In this document: positions 1-5,588 of the stretch, piece by piece | Position numbering within the stretch: position 1 is the stretch's first letter | Layout: each line of letters opens with the position of its first letter | Assembly: GCA_002685655.1 (NCBI GenBank) | Contig: NYXM01000197.1 | Coordinates: 1 to 15,517 of the forward strand | Direction: 5' to 3' | Source of the DNA: Planctomycetaceae bacterium | GTDB lineage: Bacteria > Planctomycetota > Planctomycetia > Pirellulales > Pirellulaceae | Length of the DNA: 15,517 bases | The notes under the pieces: generated by a model | Told to the model about the DNA's origin: nothing | Database searches by the model: none | Seen by the model: the letters and a program-made list of their open reading frames with translations, nothing else | Translations under genes and position numbers: made by a program

Positions 1-269
1 CAGATAATCAGGATCTCGTCGTTGTTGATCTTATAAAAATCTCGCGAGGCCAACACGCTGCTCCCGCTTCGATTCATGAACGTCTGCGGGCAAAGCAGTA
101 AAACGCGTTCGCCCGCAATCTGGATTTCCCTGTATTCTCCATCAAACTTACTGCGGGCCGACGGAGCATTAAACCGACGAGCAAGTTCGGCGACGACTTG
201 GAAACCAACGTTGTGTCTTGTTTCTTCGTATTTGCGACCCGGATTGCCGAGGCCAACCACCAATTTCAT
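1..269 (-). CDS. pth: Peptidyl-tRNA hydrolase, N-terminal part (cut by window edge)
   Basis: Pth cleaves the ester bond of peptidyl-tRNAs released from stalled ribosomes and recycles the tRNA in the cytoplasm. The visible 89 residues start MKLVVGLGNPG, the hallmark of the family, with Asn9 in GLGNPG and the catalytic His at residue 19 in the motif TRHNVG. A later segment, PQTFMNRSG, carries the conserved substrate-binding Asn. The usual length is about 190 residues, so roughly the C-terminal half, including the catalytic Asp of the DDLDL motif, lies beyond position 1. The ATG at 267-269 is preceded on the minus strand by AAGGG with about 8 nt spacing, which supports this start. It lies 57 bases downstream of rplY on the same strand, and rplY-pth is a common bacterial operon pair. 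No anomaly is seen in the visible part. Confidence 0.93.
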   Translation of the reverse strand, partial: MKLVVGLGNPGRKYEETRHNVGFQVVAELARRFNAPSARSKFDGEYREIQIAGERVLLLCPQTFMNRSGSSVLASRDFYKINNDEILII

Positions 270-282
270 GCCTACGACCCTT

Positions 283-298
283 GCTGCGTCCACGCAGC
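283..298 (-). other. Small intercistronic hairpin before pth
   Basis: GCTGCGT and ACGCAGC form a perfect 7-bp inverted repeat with a 2-base spacer in the rplY-pth gap. On the minus-strand transcript it ends directly against the AAGGG ribosome-binding site of pth (278-282). It could mark an RNA processing site or modulate pth translation. This is inferred from position only, and a stem this short can also occur by chance. Confidence 0.35.
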
Positions 299-326
299 CC
301 CATCGCCGCGAATCGATCCGCATTGA

Positions 327-953
327 CTACTCGCCCGCGTCCTCCTCGCCTTCGGCTTTCCGTCCAATGATCTCGGGCTCCTGCGACTCGGCACCCTCTT
401 CATCCGTAATATCTTCGGTCGGTTCCACACACTGAACGAGGATCTGATCGTTCGGCGTCATCAGTTTAGCACTGAGTGGGATTTCAATATCGCCGGCAGC
501 AATTGTGTCACCCAACTCCAACTTGTTAATGCTGACCGAAAGACGATCGGGAATCTCGCCGGCAGGACATTCGATCTCGATTTCGTGCAACTGGTGATCG
601 ACCACACCGCCTTGTTTGATGCCTGGAGCTTCACCCCGCAGTTCCACGATGATCGTCACCAAAACGGTTTCGTCCGCGGAAACGCGCGTCAAGTCGACAT
701 GGAGAATCTCCAAGCCCATCGGATCCCATTGGATTTCGTTGATCAAAACGCTGTCACTCGCAGCACCGACGATGTCAACGACTTTGGTACCGTGGCGGAT
801 GACCGACTCCACCTCGTTCGAAGGGATGGTCAGGTTGATGCACTCCTTGCCGTGCCCATACAGAATGGCGGGGATTTGCCCCGTCTTGCGAAGCCGGCGC
901 GTGTTGCTTGTACCGAGAGCCTCTCGTTTAGAGACGTTCAAAACGTCCGCCAT
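327..953 (-). CDS. rplY: 50S ribosomal protein L25/general stress protein Ctc
   Basis: L25 binds 5S rRNA in the large ribosomal subunit; the long form with a C-terminal domain is called TL5 or Ctc. The 208-residue product opens MADVLNVSKREALGTSNTRR, and its RRLRKTGQIPAILYGHGK stretch is the typical L25 N-terminal beta-barrel signature (about residues 1-95). A CTC-type second domain follows (about 100-185), including VVDHQLHEIEIECPAGEIP. The protein ends in a strongly acidic tail, EGEEDAGE, common in long-form L25 proteins. The ATG at 951-953 is chosen because AAGGA lies about 8 nt upstream and because homology begins there; the reading frame stays open further upstream but shows no conserved sequence. 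It precedes pth on the same strand. Upstream, the usual neighbour prs is separated from it by an opposite-strand GroES-like gene. Confidence 0.95.
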   Translation of the reverse strand: MADVLNVSKREALGTSNTRRLRKTGQIPAILYGHGKECINLTIPSNEVESVIRHGTKVVDIVGAASDSVLINEIQWDPMGLEILHVDLTRVSADETVLVTIIVELRGEAPGIKQGGVVDHQLHEIEIECPAGEIPDRLSVSINKLELGDTIAAGDIEIPLSAKLMTPNDQILVQCVEPTEDITDEEGAESQEPEIIGRKAEGEEDAGE

Positions 954-1274
954 GGTGGCGTTCCTTGTCGCTATTTCCTGGTGATAGAAACCCCAGATTC
1001 TCGCAGAATCATCCGCCATTTCAAGTCCAAGTGGGCGTTCTCGCAACGAAAAGAATACGAACGGCCCATCTGGTTCAAAATACTCTCCAAACTTCCTCGA
1101 TTTCGCGCCTCTCAATGTGCGACGGGCAACCGCCAGCCGGCCAGCGGCATCGAGATCCCTTGCCGAACGGCATGTAGCGGACTAACCTTGGTTCAAGCTC
1201 CAGACTCTCTCATCCTCATGTTCCCAAATACCCCTATCCCCAAATCTCCACATTCTCAAAAGACGAAGAAAAGC
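954..1274. other. Intergenic region between divergent rplY and groES-like genes
   Basis: These 321 bases separate two divergently transcribed genes and should hold both promoters. I found no convincing conserved reading frame. On the plus strand, TTGCCG (1160-1165) is followed 17 bases later by TAACCT, a weak sigma70-like match. It overlaps the inverted repeat TGCCG-AA-CGGCA (1161-1172). No CIRCE element (the HrcA operator typical of groES genes) is visible. Confidence 0.4.
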
Positions 1275-1616
1275 ATGGCAAAAACGCGGGCAAAGACGTT
1301 TGAATATGTCGAGCCAATTGGGGCACGGATTTTGGTCCGCAAAGACGAACCAAAACGTGAAACCAAGGGTGGAATTGCACTCCCCGATCAGTCGGAGATC
1401 CCCACGATTACGGGTAGAATCGTCACCATTTCGGCCCAGGTCGACAATGACCAAGACGTTCCGTTGCGACAGTACGACAAGATTCTGTTCCATCCGAAGG
1501 ACGCGATTCCGGTCGATTTTGAACCGGACAATCAACTGTTCGTTGTACCTGTTGAAGACGTGGTCGCGGTCTTTCGGCGCGAACCGCGGGAAAACGCCTC
1601 AGAAGACGCAGACTAG
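1275..1616 (+). CDS. groES: GroES-family co-chaperonin, divergent orphan copy
   Basis: GroES (Cpn10) forms the heptameric lid of the GroEL folding chamber. The 113-residue product has the Cpn10 layout. IGARILVRKDEP (about residues 15-26) matches the first strand (PLHDRVLVKR in typical GroES). KRETKGGIALPDQS (27-40) is the GroEL-binding mobile loop followed by the GGI(V/A)LP signature. A TGRIVTIS strand and VEDVVAVF near the end match TGKVVAVG and E-DILAVI. It is longer than the usual 95-100 residues because of an N-terminal extension and a charged tail ending ASEDAD. The ATG at 1275 is preceded by AAGAAAAG. The frame is open far upstream, but that stretch is antisense to rplY and was left out. 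No groEL is adjacent, and it sits opposite to the flanking operon. It may serve one of several GroEL paralogues, which is inference. Confidence 0.8.
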   Translation: MAKTRAKTFEYVEPIGARILVRKDEPKRETKGGIALPDQSEIPTITGRIVTISAQVDNDQDVPLRQYDKILFHPKDAIPVDFEPDNQLFVVPVEDVVAVFRREPRENASEDAD

Positions 1617-1674
1617 AGCGCGTGCTGATTCACTGTAGCGTCGTTTCGCCGTTCGGACTCATGAAACAGAGCGC

Positions 1675-1695
1675 CGCGGACGTTACACGTCCGTG
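1675..1695. terminator. Hairpin between convergent groES-like and prs genes
   Basis: CGGACGT and ACGTCCG pair around a 3-base loop, extendable to 9 pairs with one G-T pair. The hairpin lies in the 88-base gap between two convergent genes, where a shared terminator is expected. There is no strong U-tract on either side, so termination is inferred from position. Confidence 0.35.
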
Positions 1696-1704
1696 CAACA
1701 GGCA

Positions 1705-2661
1705 CTAGTCGCCTTCGGTGCCGAACAACTCGCTGATCGACTGGTCGTGGTGAATTCGCTTGATCGCCTCGGCCAGCAAAGGCGCGGCGCTGAGAATCTT
1801 CAGTTTGCCAGCCAGTTGATTGGCATCCAAAGGAATGCTGTCGGTGACGACAAGGCTCGAAATCGGAGCACTGCTCAGATTCTCGATCGCGTCACCGCAG
1901 AGGACGGCGTGCGTTGCCGCCACGTGAATTTCTCTTGCCCCCGCTTCGTGCACGAGCCGGGCGGCACCACAAATTGAGCCAGCAGTGCTGATCATGTCGT
2001 CGAACATCAGAGCGACGCGCCCATCGACGGGCCCTCCAATGATATTCTCTTGTTTTGTCTGCAGGGCGCTCGTTCGGCGTTTGTCGATGATGGCAAGCTT
2101 TCCACCGAGGCGTTTCACATGGCCGCTGGCGCGTTTAATGCTCCCTTCGTCTGGGCTGACCACAACGATGTCGTCTTCGGTCAGGCCCATTTCAACGAAG
2201 TGTTCATTCAGGACCGGCGCAGCATACAGATGGTCCACGGGTACATCGAAAAAGCCCTGGATCTGGGCGGCGTGCAAGTCCATTGTGAGAACGCGATCGG
2301 CTCCGGCCCGGGTGATCAAATTGGCCACCAACTTGGCTGTGATCGGCGTCCGGCCCTCGTCCTTACGATCCTGCCGCGCGTACCCGTAGTAGGGGATCAC
2401 CGCGGTGATCCGCGCCGCGCTCGCTCTTTTGCAGCTGTCCATCATCACCAGCAATTCCACCAGATTGTCATTGACTGGTGGACAGGTCGGTTGCACTAAG
2501 AATACATCGCGACCTCGTACATCTTCTTCAATCTTGCAGAAGTTTTCGCCGTCGGGAAATTTTCCCAACGAGATCTTGCCGCGCATCAGGTGCAAGGACC
2601 CGCATATGTCGTCGGTCAGTTGGGGATTGGCCTGACCGCTGAAGATCTTCAGTTCACGCAT
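1705..2661 (-). CDS. prs: Ribose-phosphate pyrophosphokinase (PRPP synthase)
   Basis: The enzyme transfers pyrophosphate from ATP to ribose 5-phosphate to give PRPP, the precursor of purines, pyrimidines, NAD, His and Trp. At 318 residues it has the normal length of class I enzymes (about 315). It starts MRELKIFSGQANPQL. It contains the FPDGE motif (about residue 35), the ATP-site segment YYGYARQDRK (about 91-100), the metal- and PRPP-binding signature VLTMDLHAAQIQGFF (about 124-138), and the ribose-5-phosphate/PRPP loop FDDMISTAGS, which corresponds to the usual DDMIDTAGT with Ser in place of the second-last Asp. The ATG at 2659-2661 lies inside the 3' end of glmU (13-base overlap), so translation is probably coupled. 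glmU-prs is a widespread bacterial gene pair. Confidence 0.96.
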   Translation of the reverse strand: MRELKIFSGQANPQLTDDICGSLHLMRGKISLGKFPDGENFCKIEEDVRGRDVFLVQPTCPPVNDNLVELLVMMDSCKRASAARITAVIPYYGYARQDRKDEGRTPITAKLVANLITRAGADRVLTMDLHAAQIQGFFDVPVDHLYAAPVLNEHFVEMGLTEDDIVVVSPDEGSIKRASGHVKRLGGKLAIIDKRRTSALQTKQENIIGGPVDGRVALMFDDMISTAGSICGAARLVHEAGAREIHVAATHAVLCGDAIENLSSAPISSLVVTDSIPLDANQLAGKLKILSAAPLLAEAIKRIHHDQSISELFGTEGD

Positions 2662-3404
2662 GGATAGCCCATTCTTCGCATTTCGTTGGACACGGAAGCC
2701 AATTCCTCGATCGTATTGATGCTCAAGCCTTCACACGGCTTAAGGACCGCCAGCGCCTGTACATCTTTGCCCTCGTTCTTCAATATGCCCGGACAATCGG
2801 TGATGTAGTATTCCTGCTGCTGATTCTGATTGTCGAGTTGGTCGAGTGCGTGAAGCAATTCATGGCAGTCAAACACGTATGTGCTCATGTTGACTTCCGT
2901 GATCTGTTTCTGACGGTCGCTGGCGTCCTTTTCTTCGACGATTCCCTGGAATTCGCCGTTGGTGTCGCGGACAATGCGCCCTAATCCCGCCGGATCGTCA
3001 CAGTGTAACGTCCCCAGAATTGCCGCAGGCTGATCCCGCTCAAACGCGGCGAGCAAGGCGCTGATCGAATTGGACTGTGCCAGCGGAGAGTCCCCCGTGA
3101 CAACCAACACTGGCCCTTCGTGATCGCGCAGTGCACCGCGACACATCATCACGGCGTGTCCCGTCCCAAGCTGCTCGATTTGATCGGCGAAAGCCACATC
3201 CGAGCGATGCGCAAGCGTTTGGCGGACAAGATTCGCCTCGTATCCAACCACGACAATCGAGTGGTTGATACCCGCCGACTGGAGTGCGTCCAGGACGAAT
3301 TCGATCATCGGTCGACCGCAAACCGGGTGCAGCACTTTGGGCAAATCGGAATTCATCCGTGTGCCTTTTCCGGCCGCCAACACCACCGCTACGGCAGGCT
3401 TCAT
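2649..3404 (-). CDS. glmU: GlmU-like UDP-GlcNAc pyrophosphorylase, uridylyltransferase domain only
   Basis: The N-terminal half of bifunctional GlmU joins UTP and GlcNAc-1-phosphate to make UDP-GlcNAc for peptidoglycan and lipid A. This 251-residue protein has the nucleotidyltransferase signature LAAGKGTRM (residues 9-17) with the catalytic-type PKVLHP lysine at 23. It also has VVTGDSPL (the metal-binding Asp, GDVPL in E. coli), GLGRIVRD, IVEEKDASDRQKQITEVN and EYYITD, all in GlmU order. It stops where the left-handed beta-helix acetyltransferase domain would begin; full GlmU is about 455 residues. The ATG at 3402-3404 is chosen because conservation begins there; upstream GAGAAG is a modest ribosome-binding site. 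EVNMS replaces the usual EINTG, so the sugar-binding Thr is missing. The substrate could therefore be another sugar phosphate, although the prs linkage favours GlmU. Confidence 0.88.
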   Translation of the reverse strand: MKPAVAVVLAAGKGTRMNSDLPKVLHPVCGRPMIEFVLDALQSAGINHSIVVVGYEANLVRQTLAHRSDVAFADQIEQLGTGHAVMMCRGALRDHEGPVLVVTGDSPLAQSNSISALLAAFERDQPAAILGTLHCDDPAGLGRIVRDTNGEFQGIVEEKDASDRQKQITEVNMSTYVFDCHELLHALDQLDNQNQQQEYYITDCPGILKNEGKDVQALAVLKPCEGLSINTIEELASVSNEMRRMGYPCVN

Positions 3405-3656
3405 GGTTCGCTTCTCGGCTCGTGTGCAAGTTGATAAACCGTGCCGGTGACGAGCACCGTTTTCGGCAGGTACCACCGGTCTGGGAATCTTGGCCTGATC
3501 GCGATTCGGTTGCCAGGGGACCTATCGACTTAACTGAGATGAAATCTTCGAAAACGGGGACGACCCGATTACACCAGGGACACAGGCCAATTGGATTGGA
3601 TCGCCACAAATCGGGATTCAGTGCGACGATTCCACGATCGAGCGTTGTAGAAGAAG

Positions 3657-3727
3657 TTACCCGACCTGGACTCGAACCAGGACTGAGGGAATCAAAATCC
3701 CTAGTGCTACCATTACACCATCGGGCA
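3657..3727 (-). tRNA. tRNA-Gln (anticodon TTG)
   Basis: A complete cloverleaf of 71 nt can be drawn on the minus strand. The acceptor stem is TGCCCGA with TCGGGTA (one G-T pair) and discriminator A. The D arm is GTGT-AATGGTA-GCAC. The anticodon stem AGGGA/TCCCT encloses loop TTTTGAT with anticodon TTG, which reads CAA (and CAG by wobble). A 4-base variable region precedes the T arm CCTGG-TTCGAGT-CCAGG. The 3' CCA is not encoded. It lies between rex and glmU on the same strand, 61 bases after rex, and may be processed from a shared transcript. No clear promoter of its own was found. Confidence 0.95.
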
Positions 3728-3788
3728 TCTGCATCCACAGAGTTTGCAGCCACCGGAGGGGGGCTAAAACAACGCTGATTCAAGTAGC

Positions 3789-4457
3789 TTAGGTTTTCTC
3801 GCTCCGGTTCACAACCGCGAATGAGAGTTGCTCTAGTTCGATCGCCAAATCAACCTCGACACGCTTCACCGTTTCCGGCAACGTGATCGTAACCGGCGCA
3901 AAATTGAGGATCCCTTCGATGCCGGCCTTGGCCAGCAAGGTGGCCGCTCCCTGAGCCTCCGGCGAGGGCACGGCAATAATTGCCAGGCGAATCTGGGATT
4001 TGTCGATGATCTCGGCCAATTGATCGATATGATAGACGGGAATCTCTTCGATGCTCTGACCGACGACGGACGAATCGACGTCGAAGGCCGCAACGACGCA
4101 AAATCCCTGACGTCCGAAACCGCGGTACCGCAACAGGGCCCGGCCGAGATTTCCCAGCCCGATCAACGCCACCGGCCAAGATCGATCCGTCCCCAAAATC
4201 TGCTTGATCGCAGCAATCAGCTCTTCGCACCGGTAGCCGATACCTGGATAGCCAAATTGCCCAAAGTACGCCAGGTCCTTGCGAACCTGAGCGTCCGTAA
4301 AACCCAGAACTGTACCCAGCTGCGTCGAACTGGTCGTTTCGTGGCCGCTCTGGACCAAGTGTTGCAGTTCTCGGAGATACAGGCTGAGGCGACTAACAAC
4401 GGCTTTGGGAACCGCGCCGTTCGTGGGCGTCAGCGATTTTGGCCGATCTTCGTCCAT
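3789..4457 (-). CDS. rex: Redox-sensing transcriptional repressor Rex
   Basis: Rex is a cytoplasmic homodimer that represses respiration and fermentation genes when NADH is low and leaves DNA when NADH binds. The 222-residue product (family about 210-225) has an N-terminal winged helix (about residues 17-80) with the diagnostic STQLGTVLGFTDAQVRKDLA and FGQFGYPGIGY stretches. A Rossmann fold follows with VALIGLGNLGRALL (GxGxxG at 100-105) and the C-terminal ILNFAPVTI and VEVDLAIELEQLSF segments. The ATG at 4455-4457 is the first start in frame; no strong ribosome-binding site precedes it. The tRNA-Gln gene follows on the same strand. I searched nearby intergenic DNA for a Rex operator (TTGTGAA-N4-TTCACAA) and found none, so local targets are not evident. 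Confidence 0.96.
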   Translation of the reverse strand: MDEDRPKSLTPTNGAVPKAVVSRLSLYLRELQHLVQSGHETTSSTQLGTVLGFTDAQVRKDLAYFGQFGYPGIGYRCEELIAAIKQILGTDRSWPVALIGLGNLGRALLRYRGFGRQGFCVVAAFDVDSSVVGQSIEEIPVYHIDQLAEIIDKSQIRLAIIAVPSPEAQGAATLLAKAGIEGILNFAPVTITLPETVKRVEVDLAIELEQLSFAVVNRSEKT

Positions 4458-4638
4458 TGGAGGCCAAGTGAGTAATGAGGGTGACAGCTAACGGAACCTG
4501 ACGTGATGCAGTGAATCGCAGGCGAATCAGGGACCAGATTTCGGTTTCTCCTGCTGACACTTTAGGACATCGCCCCAGTTGCAGGCAAGACAGTTCGAGC
4601 CGAGTTGGTCTGGTGCCCGAGACGACAGTGAACCAATA

Positions 4639-4669
4639 CGAGCCCCTTTCGCAACACGAAAGAGGCTCG
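4639..4669 (-). terminator. Terminator hairpin after the pseudopilin gene
   Basis: CGAGCCcCTTTCG and CGAAAGaGGCTCG pair over 13 positions with one C-A mismatch around the 5-base loop CAACA. It starts about 35 bases after the stop of the pseudopilin gene, as expected for a transcription terminator. The T-rich run that follows on the minus strand is poor, so its efficiency is uncertain. Confidence 0.55.
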
Positions 4670-4704
4670 AATCCGAGTGGTGAATGAGACGTCTTGCAGT
4701 TGGT

Positions 4705-5169
4705 CTACCAGTCGTAACCCGGGTTCCGGTCTAACCAAAGACCACCCGTCGTAACGTTGTATAGCCAACCACCGGCGTTACCTGCCGTGACGTCCCCCAC
4801 GACAGGAGGGTTGTTTGTGATGACCTTTACGGCGCTCGAGGCCGAGTATGAATTTTCTGGAAACTCCAACAGGTAAGGTCCGTAGACACCGTTGGTGGCG
4901 TCGACTGTGCCATCCACTTTTGTCTTACCGGTCATTACGTCGGAGAGGGTCTGGCTGCCGTTGATCACCGGTAACTCTCCGGCGTGCTGGCCGCGGTATG
5001 TCTGGATCATCGACCGCATTGTGCTCAAGTTGAATTCGGCCGTGCTCTTGCGAGCGTCATCGGTTGTAGAGCTGAACTGAGGAATCACGACGGCCGCTAG
5101 GACGGCCATGATGACAACGACGATCAGCACTTCGACTAGTGTAAATCCTCGGTTGCGAATGTTCTTCAT
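4705..5169 (-). CDS. Type II secretion/type IV pilin-like pseudopilin (GspG-like)
   Basis: The 154-residue product opens with a prepilin leader and cleavage/methylation motif, NIRNRG|FTLVEV, with cleavage expected after Gly8 and the conserved Glu at position +5 (Glu13). A hydrophobic helix follows (about 9-33), which anchors the protein in the inner membrane before assembly. The rest is a small globular domain. Its end, GGWLYNVTTGGLWLD, resembles the GspG C-terminal GW-Y-TG pattern. The ATG at 5167-5169 is chosen because AGAGG lies about 7 nt upstream and the leader is short; the open frame continues upstream without pilin features. No other secretion or pilus assembly gene is nearby, so it probably works with machinery encoded elsewhere. 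A role as a free-standing minor pseudopilin is inference. Confidence 0.88.
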   Translation of the reverse strand: MKNIRNRGFTLVEVLIVVVIMAVLAAVVIPQFSSTTDDARKSTAEFNLSTMRSMIQTYRGQHAGELPVINGSQTLSDVMTGKTKVDGTVDATNGVYGPYLLEFPENSYSASSAVKVITNNPPVVGDVTAGNAGGWLYNVTTGGLWLDRNPGYDW

Positions 5170-5287
5170 CACAAGCCTCTCACCTCTCACTGTCATGAAT
5201 ACTTCTCGACCATTCCACGTCGAGACCGTCAGCGACTGACTTGTCGAAAGACCGTTTTGTCGGAAGTCAGTCTGCCCCCGATGAAGG

Positions 5288-5316
5288 TACTTACATCGCA
5301 AAAAACCGAGAGTCAA
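5288..5316 (-). promoter_or_regulatory. Possible sigma70-like promoter of the pseudopilin gene
   Basis: On the minus strand TTGACT (5311-5316) matches the -35 consensus at five of six bases. The -10 element is weak: TGTAAG (5290-5295) at 15 bp or TAAGTA (5288-5293) at 17 bp spacing. This would give a leader of roughly 110 nt before the ATG. Confidence 0.35.
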
Positions 5317-5500
5317 AAAAGCAACCACGAATTTCTTGTCGAAACGGGAATTCACTCGCACGAGTTGTTGCATTGGTTCGCACAATTGGTGCATTGATCA
5401 TATTCGCGCGCAACGGTGCTCTGTAATGGAAGTTGGGCGTGCTAGGCAACTGTCTTACACGAAGAACGGATTTTCTTCCGATGGACCGAACTGACCCGTT

Positions 5501-5531
5501 TTGGCAACCTATATTTGCCAAACGCTAGATT
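5501..5531 (+). promoter_or_regulatory. Promoter-like sequence with overlapping inverted repeat, YTV-repeat gene
   Basis: TTGGCA (5501-5506, five of six -35 bases) is followed 18-19 bases later by CTAGAT/TAGATT (5525-5531). The -35 hexamer lies in an inverted repeat, TTTGGCAA-N7-TTGCCAAA (5500-5507 and 5515-5522), the right size and place for a dimeric repressor site. The -10 match is only partial and the spacing slightly long, so the call is tentative. Confidence 0.4.
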
Positions 5532-5588
5532 TTGCCAGATGAATCCCAACGTGTGACAACTCTGTTTGTCAGCAAAGGAGATCGGAAG

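Larger units (their letters stand above)
5170..5588. other. Intergenic region between divergent pseudopilin and YTV-repeat genes
   Basis: These 419 bases hold the control regions of two divergent genes. I saw a possible pseudopilin promoter (5288-5316), a pair of near-identical 9-base direct repeats, GTTGCATTG (5367-5375) and GGTGCATTG (5388-5396), set 21 bases apart, and an inverted repeat at 5500-5522 overlapping a promoter-like sequence for the plus-strand gene. Short open frames here show no recognisable protein features. Confidence 0.4.

Noticed and set aside
585..1274. Long plus-strand open frame continuing upstream of the GroES-like gene
   Set aside because: It runs antisense to rplY and has no family resemblance; GroES homology begins at the ATG at 1275.
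954..1274. CIRCE (HrcA operator) expected upstream of a groES gene
   Set aside because: No TTAGCACTC-N9-GAGTGCTAA-like sequence is present.
3440..3464. Short hairpin CGGTG-ACGAG-CACCG followed by TTTT in the glmU leader
   Set aside because: Only a 5-bp stem, and the T run is on the strand with no gene to terminate; likely chance.
3040..3783. Minus-strand open frame through the tRNA and glmU leader with a CPWCNRVVP segment
   Set aside because: The Cys pair looks like a zinc knuckle, but there is no start codon with a ribosome-binding site, and the frame crosses the tRNA gene and overlaps glmU in another frame.
4458..4704. Rex operator controlling rex or the pseudopilin gene
   Set aside because: No TTGTGAA-N4-TTCACAA-like palindrome was found here or in the other intergenic regions I read.
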